A DNA stretch of 53,977 nt from Gammaproteobacteria bacterium (lineage in GTDB: Bacteria; Pseudomonadota; Gammaproteobacteria; Steroidobacterales; Steroidobacteraceae): contig JAQGOG010000198.1 in the NCBI GenBank assembly GCA_028293765.1, positions 1 to 53,977 on the forward strand, in the 5' to 3' direction. Of the stretch, positions 30,676 through 39,902 are shown one piece after another. The translations under genes were made by a program, and so were the position numbers. The notes beneath the pieces were generated by a model. It searched no databases and was not told where the DNA came from. It worked only from the letters and a program-made list of their open reading frames with translations. Within the stretch, counting starts at the first letter, position 1. Every line of letters starts with the position of its first letter.

Positions 30676-31098
30676 ATGGACATCGCCCACCTCATCCAGA
30701 CGTCCGTGGCGCCGGTATTCCTGCTGTCCGGTGTCGCAGCAACACTCGGTGTGTTGACGAATCGGCTGGCGCGAGCGGTCGACCGCGCCCGCTCCATAGA
30801 AGATCGACTCGAGAATCACGTCGGCGACCCGAAACACCTGCACCGTGACCTGGAAGTACTGGCCCGCCGAGCCCGTTATCTGAATGCGGCGATCTCCCTT
30901 TGTGTGATCTCTGCGGTCATGGTCGCGCTCGTCGTGGTCACCCTGTTCGCGAACGCCTTTTTCGACGCGAGCCTCGCATTGACCATAGCTCTGCTGTTCG
31001 TCGGCGCGATGCTCCTGCTGACGGGTGCCTTCATTGCCTTCTTCATAGAGGTTCGCCTCGCAACGGCCGCGCTGCGCATTGGGCCCCCGGGAGCCTAG
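30676..31098 (+). CDS. DUF2721 family membrane protein
   Basis: The 140-residue product fits DUF2721. An N-terminal helix (IQTSVAPVFLLSGVAATLGVL) is followed by an amphipathic region of about 45 residues, NRLARAVDRARSIEDRLEN, and two further membrane helices (CVISAVMVALVVVTLFANAF and LTIALLFVGAMLLLTGAFIA). The family has no established function. The start is 17 bases from the divergent glycosidase gene, so promoters must overlap. Confidence 0.85.
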   Translation: MDIAHLIQTSVAPVFLLSGVAATLGVLTNRLARAVDRARSIEDRLENHVGDPKHLHRDLEVLARRARYLNAAISLCVISAVMVALVVVTLFANAFFDASLALTIALLFVGAMLLLTGAFIAFFIEVRLATAALRIGPPGA

Positions 31099-31399
31099 GA
31101 GCCTGCGGCCCCCGCCAGGCGCAGGCGCCATGCCGACGACATCTTCACGGCGTACTTTCTGATAGGCACAGCCCAGACGCCGCCCGACCTTGAGTGCCTT
31201 GGCGCCGCCCTCATTTAGTGCGGGGTGAGCGCGTCACACGGGTGACCATTCTCTATGGAATCAATCACTTACCATGGCCTCAAAGTCGCGCGCCGGCCCG
31301 TCGAATCTGCTACCCTGCGCATCTTTTTTGCGTACCACGTCTAAAGGGCTCGCCGCCCACGCTCTTGGGCCGCGCTTTCGCCCACGGACTCACTAATTT
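31099..31399. other. typA upstream region
   Basis: This 301 bp gap holds no gene that I can support. It contains a small inverted repeat GTCAC/GTGAC around 31230-31245 and a T6 run within ATCTTTTTTGCG near 31320-31331. No clear promoter or Shine-Dalgarno sequence for typA is visible; it presumably carries a promoter. Confidence 0.4.
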
Positions 31400-33226
31400 A
31401 TGAACCGCCCGATTCGCAACATCGCCATCATTGCGCACGTCGATCATGGCAAGACGACCCTGGTCGACTGCCTCCTGAACCAGTCCGGCACGTTCGCCGC
31501 CCACGAAAAGCACGGCGAGCGGATCATGGACTCGAACGACATCGAGCGGGAGCGCGGTATCACCATCCTCGCGAAGAACTGCGCGATCGAATACGGCGGC
31601 ACGCGTATCAACATCGTCGACACTCCCGGCCACGCCGACTTCGGCGGTGAGGTCGAGCGCGTGTTGTCGATGGTGGACGGGGTGTTGCTCCTCGTCGATG
31701 CCGTCGAAGGCCCGATGCCGCAGACACGTTTCGTCACGCGCAAAGCGCTCGCCCTGGGCCTCAAGGCCATCGTCGTGGTAAACAAGATCGACCGCCCCGG
31801 CTCGCGGCCGGGCTGGGTCGTGGACCAGACGTTCGAGCTGTTCGACAAGCTTGGCGCGACCGACGCACAGCTGGATTTCCCCGTGATTTACGCCTCGGCG
31901 CTGCAGGGTTGGGCGAGCACCGATCACACCGAGCGGCGTCCCGACATGTCTGCTTTGTTCGAGGCTGTGTTGGCCCACGTGCCGCCGCCGGATGCGCGCG
32001 AAGACAAGCCGCTGCAGCTGCAGATTTCCACATTGGATTACAACTCGTACGTCGGCCGTATCGGCATTGGCCGCATCCGTGGCGGCTCGGTACGTCCGGG
32101 CCAGCAGGTCGCGCTGCGGTTCGGCGCGGAGGACCGGGGACTTGCGAAAGTCATGCAGGTCCTGACATTCACCGGACTGCAGCGCAGCGAGGTGGGGGAA
32201 GCCTTCGCCGGCGATATCGTCGCCATCACCGGCATCGAGGATGTGAACATCGGAGTGACCGTATGCGCTCCGGAGGCTGCGGAAGGCCTGCCTCCCATCC
32301 GCGTCGATGAGCCGACGCTGGCGATGAATTTCCAGGTCAATACCTCACCCCTCGCAGGTCGTGAGGGCAAGTACGTGACCAGCCGTCAGATCCGCGAGCG
32401 CCTCTACAGAGAGCTGCAGAGCAACGTGGCGCTGCGCGTGGAGGACACCGCAGAGCCGGACATCATGCGTGTCTCCGGGCGGGGCGAGCTACATCTCACC
32501 ATCCTCATCGAAAACATGCGCCGCGAGGGCTACGAGCTCGCCGTATCCAGACCGCAGGTGCTCACGAAGATCGTGAACGGCGAAGTACACGAGCCTTACG
32601 AAGCGCTGACAGTGGACATCGACGAGGCGAATCAGGGCGGTGTCATGGAAGCGCTCGGTAAGCGCCGCGCCGAGTTGAGCGACATGGCGATCGGCAACGG
32701 CCGCGCCCGTCTCGAGTATCGCGTCCCCGCCCGCGGCCTCATCGGCTTCCAGGGCGAGTTCATGACACTCACGCGCGGTACGGGCCTGATCAGCCACATT
32801 TTCGACGGCTTCGCGCCCGTCAAGGGCGAGATCCCCGACCGTCACAACGGCGTGCTCATCAGCAGTGAGCAGGGCGATGCCGTCGCCTACTCGCTCTTCA
32901 ACCTGCAAGAGCGCGGTCGCATGTTCGTTAGCCACGGCGAAAAGCTGTACGAGGGCATGATCATCGGCATCCACAGCCGCGAGAACGATCTCGTGGTGAA
33001 CCCGACGAAGACGAAGAAGCTCACCAACATCCGGGCCGCCGGCAAAGATGAGGCAATCATCCTCACGCCGCCGATTCAGCTGACGCTCGAATACGCGGTC
33101 GAATTCATCGCCGACGATGAACTGGTCGAGGTGACGCCGCAGTCCATCCGCATCCGCAAGCGCTTCCTCAAGGAAGCCGATCGCAAGCGTACGTCGCGCA
33201 AAGATCCGACCGCGTTGACGGCTTGA
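31400..33226 (+). CDS. typA: translational GTPase TypA/BipA
   Basis: TypA is a ribosome-binding GTPase related to EF-G, involved in ribosome assembly and stress or cold adaptation. The 608-residue length is typical. GTPase motifs are clear: [16 protein letters not shown] (P-loop), [12 protein letters not shown] (switch I), [14 protein letters not shown] (switch II) and [12 protein letters not shown]. The C-terminal domains include the family-specific [20 protein letters not shown] and [22 protein letters not shown] 31400 is immediately before the conserved [11 protein letters not shown], and there is no strong ribosome site. The gene stands alone on the plus strand, with a hairpin 16 bases after its stop. 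Confidence 0.97.
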   Translation: MNRPIRNIAIIAHVDHGKTTLVDCLLNQSGTFAAHEKHGERIMDSNDIERERGITILAKNCAIEYGGTRINIVDTPGHADFGGEVERVLSMVDGVLLLVDAVEGPMPQTRFVTRKALALGLKAIVVVNKIDRPGSRPGWVVDQTFELFDKLGATDAQLDFPVIYASALQGWASTDHTERRPDMSALFEAVLAHVPPPDAREDKPLQLQISTLDYNSYVGRIGIGRIRGGSVRPGQQVALRFGAEDRGLAKVMQVLTFTGLQRSEVGEAFAGDIVAITGIEDVNIGVTVCAPEAAEGLPPIRVDEPTLAMNFQVNTSPLAGREGKYVTSRQIRERLYRELQSNVALRVEDTAEPDIMRVSGRGELHLTILIENMRREGYELAVSRPQVLTKIVNGEVHEPYEALTVDIDEANQGGVMEALGKRRAELSDMAIGNGRARLEYRVPARGLIGFQGEFMTLTRGTGLISHIFDGFAPVKGEIPDRHNGVLISSEQGDAVAYSLFNLQERGRMFVSHGEKLYEGMIIGIHSRENDLVVNPTKTKKLTNIRAAGKDEAIILTPPIQLTLEYAVEFIADDELVEVTPQSIRIRKRFLKEADRKRTSRKDPTALTA

Positions 33227-33241
33227 AGTAACCCTCGAGTC

Positions 33242-33277
33242 ACCGCGGGCGGCGAGCATCCACGCGCCGCCTGCGGT
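33242..33277 (+). terminator. hairpin after typA
   Basis: A 13 bp stem, ACCGCGGGCGGCG (33242-33254) with CGCCGCCTGCGGT (33265-33277), has one G-U pair and a 10-base loop. It begins 16 bases after the typA stop. No U-run follows, so this would be a GC-rich, non-canonical terminator or a 3'-end protecting structure. Confidence 0.5.
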
Positions 33278-33516
33278 TGCTACTCCACTGCGCCTGGCGC
33301 GCCCGCGGCTGCCATACTCGGGCGCAAGCGCCACCCTACCCAGGCGCTTGGCCACCCCAGACGTTCCCGTTCCCAGCGCTGGCCCGGCGTACCCACCCAG
33401 GCTGGTCGGGCCGGCGGCACCTGCCTGCGCGCACGCGCCGCAGCGACCTTAGTGCCGCGCGCAATTCCCCTTGGTACGATGGGTTCGGCGAACACAACAC
33501 GAACAGGGGAACCCTC

Positions 33517-34635
33517 ATGGTCACAAAGCTTTCGCTTGCCGTCAGGTCGGCGGCGCTCGGCGCCCTGCTAACCGTCACCGCCAGCATGGCAATGGCGGAC
33601 GTTACGTTAGAGCAAAAAATCTCGGTCGAAGGCAGCGGTCTCATGAGCGCCGGCAACATGTCCGGCACCACGAAGACGACGATTTCGGGACAGCGCGCTC
33701 GTACCGACAGCGACATGCAACTGCAGTCCAAGTTCGTCCGCATGCTCGCCCGCGGTGCCTTCGGGCCCACATCGGAAATCGTGCGGCTCGATGCGGACAA
33801 GATCGATCGCCTGAATCTGAAAAAGAAGGAATACACCGAAGTGACCTTCGAGGAGTTGCGCACGCAACTCCAGAAGGCCACGGACCGGTCGCAGCAGAAC
33901 CAGCAGACCAGTCCGAAGCCGATGGACGATTCCAGGTGCGAGTGGCTCGACCCAAAAGTCGACGTGAAGCGCTCCGGCGAGAAGGCCACGTATGCGGGCT
34001 ATGACGCCGAGCGGCTCACCATCATCGCCTCGCAGCCGTGCAAGGACAAGGAGAGCGGGGCGATCTGTGAAGTAGCCCTGTCTCTGGATGAGTGGCTCGC
34101 TCCGAAGTTCGCGTCGAGCTCCGAGGCCAGCAAGTTCCACCGTGCCTACGCGGAAAAGATGGGCTTGGATACTGCATCCGGACAGGACATAACCCAGCGC
34201 GCGCAGGCGATGTTCGGACAATACAAAGGCATCTGGACGCAGATCGCCACCAAGACCAGGGACGCCCAGGGCTATCCGGTCAAAATGAGCTTCGCATTCG
34301 CCTTCGGCGGCGAGCAATGCAAGACCGCGCAGTCGTCCCAACAGCAAAGCGGCGGCGGTGACAGCTCGTCCGGCGCAGGCAGCACGCCCGGCGGTCTCGC
34401 GGGCCAGATCGGCGGCAAGCTCGGCTCACTGTTCCACCGCAAAAAGGACGACTCGCAGCCCACGGCAGCGGCCGACTCCACGGCACAGCCGGCCCCTGCC
34501 GCTACGCTACCTGGCGGCCTCGTGCCGCTCATCACGATGTCGTCGGAGTTGGTGTCCGTTTCGACGGACAGCGCGAGCCCTGCCCTCTTCGAAATCCCGG
34601 CGGATTTCAAGAAGATCGAGCGCAAGACCGAATAG
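33517..34635 (+). CDS. secreted protein of unknown function
   Basis: The 372-residue product starts with a clear signal peptide (VRSAALGALLTVTASMAMA, cleavage before DVTLEQK), so it is periplasmic or outer-membrane associated. The mature part has a beta-rich N-terminal domain (TTKTTISGQRARTDSDMQLQ, then EIVRLDADKIDRLNLKKKEY), two or three cysteines that may pair (RCEWLDP, QPCKDKE, AICEV), and a Ser/Gly/Pro/Gln-rich linker near 285-345. The pattern of measuring a dye-like or metal-bound state and DUF4412-like sequence order is reminiscent of small outer-membrane-associated proteins, but I do not recognise the family firmly. ATG 33517 follows GGGGA and begins the signal peptide; upstream in-frame sequence is low-complexity. 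Confidence 0.75.
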   Translation: MVTKLSLAVRSAALGALLTVTASMAMADVTLEQKISVEGSGLMSAGNMSGTTKTTISGQRARTDSDMQLQSKFVRMLARGAFGPTSEIVRLDADKIDRLNLKKKEYTEVTFEELRTQLQKATDRSQQNQQTSPKPMDDSRCEWLDPKVDVKRSGEKATYAGYDAERLTIIASQPCKDKESGAICEVALSLDEWLAPKFASSSEASKFHRAYAEKMGLDTASGQDITQRAQAMFGQYKGIWTQIATKTRDAQGYPVKMSFAFAFGGEQCKTAQSSQQQSGGGDSSSGAGSTPGGLAGQIGGKLGSLFHRKKDDSQPTAAADSTAQPAPAATLPGGLVPLITMSSELVSVSTDSASPALFEIPADFKKIERKTE

Positions 34636-34652
34636 CGCTGCCCGGGGCGCTC

Positions 34653-34685
34653 GCGGGACCAAAGTCTGCAAGCCCTTGGTCCCGC
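34653..34685 (+). terminator. 10 bp perfect hairpin after the secreted-protein gene
   Basis: Arms GCGGGACCAA (34653-34662) and TTGGTCCCGC (34676-34685) are exact inverted repeats with a 13-base loop, beginning 17 bases after the stop at 34635. There is no U-tract. Position suggests transcription termination. Confidence 0.45.
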
Positions 34686-34801
34686 CGCGCGCGCCCGGGT
34701 CCATACGGCTGTCTCTAATCCGATGCAGCTTTAATCTCACTTGTCGGCTGCGGCGATTGCGGCAATGATTACGGGGAACCAGGGACGGTTTTGATCCGCC
34801 A

Positions 34802-34851
34802 GACCTCACGAGGAGTCTTGGGATGCCGTCCTGGCAACCTTTAGTGAGGTC
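34802..34851 (+). promoter_or_regulatory. inverted repeat overlapping an RBS
   Basis: GACCTCAC (34802-34809) is a perfect inverted repeat of GTGAGGTC (34844-34851), which contains the GAGG ribosome site of the gene starting at 34854. Pairing across 34 bases could mask the site. The long loop makes this tentative. Confidence 0.25.
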
Positions 34852-34853
34852 CA

Positions 34854-35462
34854 ATGCTGTTCGCGTCTCGTCGGCGCGCGTCCTGTGCGCGCGCGCTTTA
34901 TGTTGTTCTGGGCTCTAACCTGCTGCTCGCCGCCGCCGTGACGCTACACGCCGCGACAGGCGATCCGGAAGATCTGCTGGGACTGTGCCGGGTGGACTCG
35001 TTGCCGCAGGACATCAGAGGCAGCCTGTCGCGAAACTTCAGCAGCTGGAAGATCCAGGAACCGACCGATCTCAGCGCCCGGGCGCGCACGCGCTGGGCAG
35101 TGGAGCGGCCGCTGATGTGTCCGGGAATCGCGGCGGGCCATTTCCAGAATGCCAAGAGCTCCTCGTACGCCCTGCTGCTCATTCCCGCGAATCACAGCAG
35201 CGCGACCTACCGACTGCTGATCTTCACGCAGCAGTCAGGCCAGCAGTTCTATGGGTTCAAAGCAGTCGCACAGGGGGACGGCGCGGGCGATGTTTTCGTG
35301 CACACGGTCCCGACCGTCCGGTTCTACGAAGCCACCTCGAAGTGGGTCTCCCGTTCCCGCGCGAGCGAAGCTGTCATGTTCGTGGACTCAGCGGCGCAGC
35401 AGGCCAATCTGTACATCTGGGCCGACGAGAGTTACCAACAGCAACAGGTCAACTACCAATGA
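34854..35462 (+). CDS. secreted protein of unknown function
   Basis: The 202-residue product has an N-terminal hydrophobic segment (ALYVVLGSNLLLAAAVTLHA) that looks like a signal peptide with cleavage near HAA-TGDP. The mature protein has an alpha/beta look, with two cysteines (GLCRVD and LMCPGI) that could pair, and segments SYALLLIPANHSSATYRLLI and AVMFVDSAAQQANLYIWADE. I do not recognise a family. ATG 34854 follows GTGAGG. It is 218 bp after another secreted protein and could be a separate transcript, since a hairpin lies between them. Confidence 0.65.
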   Translation: MLFASRRRASCARALYVVLGSNLLLAAAVTLHAATGDPEDLLGLCRVDSLPQDIRGSLSRNFSSWKIQEPTDLSARARTRWAVERPLMCPGIAAGHFQNAKSSSYALLLIPANHSSATYRLLIFTQQSGQQFYGFKAVAQGDGAGDVFVHTVPTVRFYEATSKWVSRSRASEAVMFVDSAAQQANLYIWADESYQQQQVNYQ

Positions 35463-35530
35463 CGCGGGCGCTCGACAATCCAGCGGTGCCCTGAGGCCGG
35501 CCGCCTGAGGCAACGCACGCAGCGCACTCT

Positions 35531-36124
35531 TTAGCCGCCGTGAATCCCGATGAACTGCAGGAACTCCGCGCGCGTGCGGGCATCCTCGCGAAACGAACCG
35601 GTCATGCGGCTCGTAATCATCGACACGCCGCGCTTATGCACGCCACGGGTCGTCATGCACTGATGGGTTGCGTCGACCACCACGCCGACGCCGCGGGGCT
35701 TGAGAACTTCGGTAATGCAACCGGCGATTTGCGCGGTCAGTTTCTCCTGGACCTGGAACCGCCGTGCGTAGCCATCGACTACGCGGGCGAGCTTGCTGAT
35801 CCCAACGACCTTGTTGGTGGGCAGGTAGCCGATGTGCACCCGCCCGATGATCGGTGCCATGTGATGCTCGCAGTGCGATTCGAACGAGATATCCCGGAGC
35901 ACGACCATCTCGTCGTAACCGCCCACCTCCTCGAAGGTGCGGCGCAGGTACTCGGCGGGGTCGATCTGGTAGCCGGAGAACCAGTCGTGGTAGGCCTTCA
36001 CGACCCGCTTCGGGGTCTCGAGCAGCCCCTCGCGGTCCGGATCGTCCCCGGCCCAGCGCAGCAGCGTGCGAACCGCGTCTTCGGCGGCCCGGCGTGACAC
36101 TTTTGTTTTTGCTTTCGTAGCCAT
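35531..36124 (-). CDS. folE: GTP cyclohydrolase I
   Basis: FolE converts GTP to 7,8-dihydroneopterin triphosphate, the first step of folate and pterin synthesis. The 197-residue product carries all family motifs: the zinc site in [20 protein letters not shown], then [30 protein letters not shown] and [18 protein letters not shown] with the second zinc cysteine. Length and sequence are typical of the bacterial homodecamer-forming type. The N-terminus is slightly extended by a Lys-rich stretch ([12 protein letters not shown]). It is the only pterin gene in the window, convergent with the plus-strand secreted-protein gene upstream in coordinate. Confidence 0.97.
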   Translation of the reverse strand: MATKAKTKVSRRAAEDAVRTLLRWAGDDPDREGLLETPKRVVKAYHDWFSGYQIDPAEYLRRTFEEVGGYDEMVVLRDISFESHCEHHMAPIIGRVHIGYLPTNKVVGISKLARVVDGYARRFQVQEKLTAQIAGCITEVLKPRGVGVVVDATHQCMTTRGVHKRGVSMITSRMTGSFREDARTRAEFLQFIGIHGG

Positions 36125-36162
36125 TCTTTCCCCGCTGGCGGCCGATCGGGCCCGATACTACC

Positions 36163-36940
36163 TCAGGTCATATGATTGAGCAGACGCAGCTTCGGGCCTG
36201 CCACAGGGGCGCGGGCGCCACGCAGCTGCCACAGGATATTCCGGCAGGCAACGGCGGAGACCGGCGCACTGACGTAAAACCCCTGCCCGCACTCGCAACC
36301 CTGCTTGCGCAGGCAATCGAGCTGCTCCGCGGACTCGATGCCTTGCGCCACCAGCAGGAGGCCGAGGCTCTTGGGCGCCGACGATAGCCCGCACGATCGC
36401 CGCGTCATTCGCGCCCGCAGCCATGTCCCGGACGAAGGCACGGTCGATCTTCAACGTATGGATGTCCCGAAATCATCGATGAGAAGGCGCGAGCCCAGGT
36501 TCCGTAGCGCCTGCAAAGAGCCGAGCTGCTGCTGCGAATTCTGCATCGCCGCGCTCTCGGTGATTTCGAAGTGCAGCAGGCTGGCATCGATGCCGAGCTC
36601 CTGCGCGAGCCCCGAAACGACACTTGCAAGAAATGTTTTCTCCAACTGCCGCACCGAGATGTTGACTGACACGGGTACGAGCGGCAAACGCTCGCTCTGG
36701 CACTCACTCAGTTGCAGGCACACGCGGCTGAGCACCCAGTCGCCCAACTCCACGATGAGATTGCTCTGCGCTGCGATCGGGATGAAGCGCGCCGGCGGGA
36801 TGTAAGTTCCCACGCACTGTTTCGGCAGTTCCTCGCTGCGGTGCAGAATCACAGCGTGACGGTCACCCTTCGACGGAAATTGAAGAGCGGACGGAGGCGT
36901 CTTGGGCAGGATCGAGTGATGCGGCGTGCTTACCGGACAC
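36163..36940 (-). pseudogene. decayed EAL-domain (c-di-GMP phosphodiesterase) gene
   Basis: Reading the minus strand, EAL-domain text appears in three frames. The first part gives IPPARFIPIAAQSNLIVELG, VSVNISVRQLEKTFLASVVS, LLHFEITESAAM and LLIDDFGT. Near 36455-36462 the GYSSL loop is deleted and the frame changes to TLKIDRAFVRDMAAGAND. Near 36375 another shift leads to KSLGLLLVAQGIESAEQLDC, then GQGFYVSAPVSA. The EAL signature itself is missing at the 5' end. No active enzyme can be made. The GGDEF-EAL gene at 542 is intact by contrast. The XRE regulator gene lies directly upstream on the same strand. Confidence 0.8.
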
Positions 36941-37240
36941 TCAGCGCAGTAGCTTTTCCATTCGGGCAACGAGCGTGGACGGCTGGATTCCCAGGGCGCC
37001 GGCCAGTTTCATCAGAGTGGTGATGGTCGGCTGACGGATGCCGCGCTCCATCTGGCTCACGAACGTGCGGTCGACATCCGCGGCCAGGGCGAGCTCCTCC
37101 TGGGAAAGTCCCTTCGTGTTGCGCTGCTCACGCAACACCTGCCCGAATACCGTCGAGATCTGTTCTGCCCGCATATCCGCAGCCGCAATCCACTTACGCG
37201 TGACTAAAGATGATTCACACCCTTGTGGCATTTGGTCCAC
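36941..37240 (-). CDS. XRE-family helix-turn-helix regulator
   Basis: This small DNA-binding protein has the classic HTH fold: VFGQVLREQRNTKGLSQEEL, then ALAADVDRTFVSQMERGIRQ and PTITTLMKLAGALG. The annotated frame gives 99 residues; ATG 37174 (MRAEQISTVFGQ) gives 77 and starts at the conserved part, so it may be the real start. No effector domain is present, so it is likely a simple repressor of the SinR/ClR type. Its target is unknown. It stands immediately upstream of a decayed EAL gene and divergently from a small gene of unknown role at 37301. Confidence 0.85.
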   Translation of the reverse strand: MDQMPQGCESSLVTRKWIAAADMRAEQISTVFGQVLREQRNTKGLSQEELALAADVDRTFVSQMERGIRQPTITTLMKLAGALGIQPSTLVARMEKLLR

Positions 37241-37300
37241 GGGCTATATCCTACAAATCCGGCCATCCTTGCAGGCCGGGCCACATGAGGTATCGATGAC

Positions 37301-37657
37301 ATGAGGGAAGATACGATGGCCGGCGGACGGGAGTCATTCCAAAGCGGCCTGCTCGCCTGTGTGCGGGATATCAATGAGCTGCTGCCCGGACTGAGCCGCC
37401 GCTACGACATGGTCGTGATCATCAGCGCTCTGGCGGAGCACATGGGCTCGGCGCTGCGGATCCTGATACGGCGCAAGGTATGCGATGTGCGGCAGGCGCG
37501 GCTGATCATCCAACACATCGAAGGCACGGCATTCCTGGGGGAAAGAGCGCAGACACCGGGTAGTACGCCCTCCGGAACGGTCAGCCTGGCGCCCGATGAC
37601 GCGCAATCGGAGGCGGACCCGGGCAGTCCGGCACTGGATGGCTGCCCACGCAAATAG
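37301..37657 (+). CDS. small protein of unknown function
   Basis: The 118-residue frame has a plausible globular helical core (LLACVRDINELLPGLSRRYD, then MVVIISALAEHMGSALRILI) and a Ser/Pro/Gly-rich tail. I recognise no family. ATG 37301 and ATG 37316 are both possible starts. It diverges from the XRE regulator gene and precedes the NYN-LOTUS gene by 118 bp. The helical core argues for a real gene, but evidence is modest. Confidence 0.5.
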   Translation: MREDTMAGGRESFQSGLLACVRDINELLPGLSRRYDMVVIISALAEHMGSALRILIRRKVCDVRQARLIIQHIEGTAFLGERAQTPGSTPSGTVSLAPDDAQSEADPGSPALDGCPRK

Positions 37658-37775
37658 TCCGGCAGGGCGGCCACCGGAACGGCCGGTCGTTTGCGGAAAA
37701 CTCCGCACGGCGCTGGCCCAGTCCTGTCAAACTCCGCGGCTTCGGAACTGCCGAAGCGAAGCGGAAAAATTGACC

Positions 37776-38636
37776 ATGCCTACTGGCGCCGAGACTGCGA
37801 ACCTCGCATTGTTTTGCGATTTCGAGAACATCGCGCTCGGCGTGCGCGATGCCCGCTATGCGCAATTCGACATCACCCGGGTGCTCGAGCGGCTGCTTCT
37901 GAAGGGCTCGATCGTGGTCAAGAAGGCCTACTGCGACTGGGACCGCTACAAGGAATTCAAGGCAGGCATGCACCACGCCAGCTTCGAGCTCATCGAGATA
38001 CCGCACGTCAAGCAGTCGGGCAAGAATTCCGCCGACATCCGGATGGTCGTCGACGCTCTCGACCTGTGTTACACGAAGACGCACGTCGACACCTTCGTCA
38101 TCATCAGCGGCGACTCCGATTTCTCGCCGCTCGTCAGCAAGCTGCGCGAGAACAACAAGGGCGTCATCGGCGTCGGCGTGAAGAACTCGACGTCTGACCT
38201 GCTCATCGCCAACTGCGACGAGTTCATCTACTACGACGATCTCGTCCGGGAGCAGCTCAAAGCCCGCCGCAACCCACGCAAGCGAACGCCGGCGCCGGCG
38301 GCGGCGACTTCCGCCACCACGCCGGCCCCTCCGCCCGCCACGGCGGAAGCCAAGGAAAGCGAAGGCAAGGAAGAGGACAAGAAGCAGGAGGCGTTCGACC
38401 TCGTGCTCGCGACCATCGACGCGCTGCTCGCGGAGCGAGGCGCGGAGGACAAGATCTGGGGCTCGATGGTGAAGCAGACCCTCAAACGTCGCAGCCCGGG
38501 ATTCAACGAAAGCTATTACGGCTTCCGCTCGTTCAATGCGCTACTCGAGGAAGCCGCGCAGCGCCGGCTCATCGGCCTCGACCGCGACGAGAAATCGGGC
38601 GGCTACGTCATTCACTCGCCGGCCGACTCGCACTGA
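37776..38636 (+). CDS. NYN-domain protein with C-terminal LOTUS (OST-HTH) domain
   Basis: The 286-residue product has an N-terminal NYN domain, a PIN-like metal-dependent RNase fold: LALFCDFENIALGVRDARYA, KSGKNSADIR-like SGKNSADIRMVVDALDL, FVIISGDSDFSPLVSKLREN and GVGVKNSTSDLLIANCDEF. The conserved Asp residues of CDFEN, ADIRM and SGDSDF are present, so RNase activity is possible. After an Ala/Pro/Glu/Lys linker (about 168-200) comes a LOTUS/OST-HTH RNA-binding domain (IWGSMVKQTLKRRSPGFNES, then YYGFRSFNALLEEAAQRRLI). Family proteins occur in bacteria but are not well understood. ATG 37776 precedes the NYN start; upstream in-frame sequence is low-complexity. Confidence 0.88.
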   Translation: MPTGAETANLALFCDFENIALGVRDARYAQFDITRVLERLLLKGSIVVKKAYCDWDRYKEFKAGMHHASFELIEIPHVKQSGKNSADIRMVVDALDLCYTKTHVDTFVIISGDSDFSPLVSKLRENNKGVIGVGVKNSTSDLLIANCDEFIYYDDLVREQLKARRNPRKRTPAPAAATSATTPAPPPATAEAKESEGKEEDKKQEAFDLVLATIDALLAERGAEDKIWGSMVKQTLKRRSPGFNESYYGFRSFNALLEEAAQRRLIGLDRDEKSGGYVIHSPADSH

Positions 38637-38750
38637 CACGACATTTACTGACTCGGCACGGCGCCGCTACTGAGCGCCTGCCCCGTTGCGCTGGCTCTCG
38701 GACTGGGCGTCGCCTTCCAACTCGTGTTGCCCGCGGGCAGTCTGCCTGGC

Positions 38751-39899
38751 TCAGGTGAAATGGAGCATCGCAAGCGTGAGAAGCAGGCTGCACACACCCA
38801 CCAGCGTGGCGATGGCAAATCCCGCCGCGAGTGGACGCCAGCCGATGCGCCACATGTCAGTGAATGAGACGCTCAGACCGACAGCCGTCATTCCACAGAT
38901 GAGGAAGAGGTCCGACGCGGTCTGCCCGGCGCCCATGACGGCTTGCCACATCGGCGCACCCGCGCCCGCTCCGCCGGAAGCTGCAGCCGCACCCACGTGA
39001 AACACGGAATCGCCAGCCGTGCGTACGAAAATGAAGAAGATGAAAGCCAGCACGAAGAACGGCACGAGCTTCGCGACAGAGGTTCGTTCCAGCGGCGCCG
39101 CGTCGCCTGCGGCGGAAGCCTCCTCGCGTTGTGTCAACCAGGCGGCGACGGGGATGAGAATGGCAATCGACAAATTGCGCAGCAGCTTCGCCACGCTCGC
39201 CGCGGCGAGCGCGTCAGGCGCTCCCGCCTGTTGGGAATAAATGAGCGCCGAGCCGATCACCTGCGACGTATCGTGGATGGCCGTGCCCAGAAAGATGCCG
39301 GCGTGCACGGGCGAGGCCGCGAAGAAATGGCCTGCCACCCACGGATAGAAGAGCATGGCGGTGCACCCGAACAACACGACACAGGTGACGGCGAAAGCAG
39401 TCTCCGCATGACGAGCCCGAATGACCGGTGACATCGCCACGACCGCCGTGCACCCGCAGACGGCCGTGCCGATCGCGAGAAGAATGCCGAGCCGCTTCGG
39501 GACATGAAGCAGCCGGGCGATCAGGGTGCCCGCGATGAGAGCGGTGGCGAGGCATCCGAGGGCTACGGGTAACGCCGTTGCGGCGATCGCCGTCGCCCCG
39601 CTCAAAGTCAGCCGCAGCCCCACCAGCGCAATACCCGTTCGCAGCAGCCGGTGCATCGCCCAGTTCAAGCCCTCCGTCGTCCACGCGGGCACGCCCAGAG
39701 TGTTGCGCCAAAGCATCCCGAGCAGCACCGCGTACATGACGGGACTGAGCGGGATTTTTGGCAGCCCGACAGCACCGTGGGCCACGCCCTCCGCCATAAT
39801 TTTGGCGAGGACGGCCAGCACAATGGCAATAGCCACCCCTGGCGCCAACTGGCGCAGGGAGGTCCATCCCGGAGATAGCGCTCTGAGAAGCGCCCTCAC
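38751..39899 (-). CDS. YeiH-family (UPF0324) putative transporter
   Basis: The 382-residue membrane protein has about 10-11 helices and the YeiH motifs LPKIPLSPVMYAVLLGMLWR, TGIALVGLRLTLS, GTAVCGCTAVVAMSPVI and GIFLGTAIHDTSQVIGSAL. Members are annotated as putative sulfate or sulfonate exporters and are sometimes regulated by LysR proteins; the substrate here is unknown. A duplicated architecture is seen in two halves. The frame ends at 38751, 114 bp after the NYN-LOTUS gene, converging with it. It is followed upstream, on the same strand, by the DUF6356 gene with a 3 bp gap, suggesting co-transcription. Confidence 0.9.
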   Translation of the reverse strand: MRALLRALSPGWTSLRQLAPGVAIAIVLAVLAKIMAEGVAHGAVGLPKIPLSPVMYAVLLGMLWRNTLGVPAWTTEGLNWAMHRLLRTGIALVGLRLTLSGATAIAATALPVALGCLATALIAGTLIARLLHVPKRLGILLAIGTAVCGCTAVVAMSPVIRARHAETAFAVTCVVLFGCTAMLFYPWVAGHFFAASPVHAGIFLGTAIHDTSQVIGSALIYSQQAGAPDALAAASVAKLLRNLSIAILIPVAAWLTQREEASAAGDAAPLERTSVAKLVPFFVLAFIFFIFVRTAGDSVFHVGAAAASGGAGAGAPMWQAVMGAGQTASDLFLICGMTAVGLSVSFTDMWRIGWRPLAAGFAIATLVGVCSLLLTLAMLHFT

Positions 39900-39902
39900 G
39901 AG

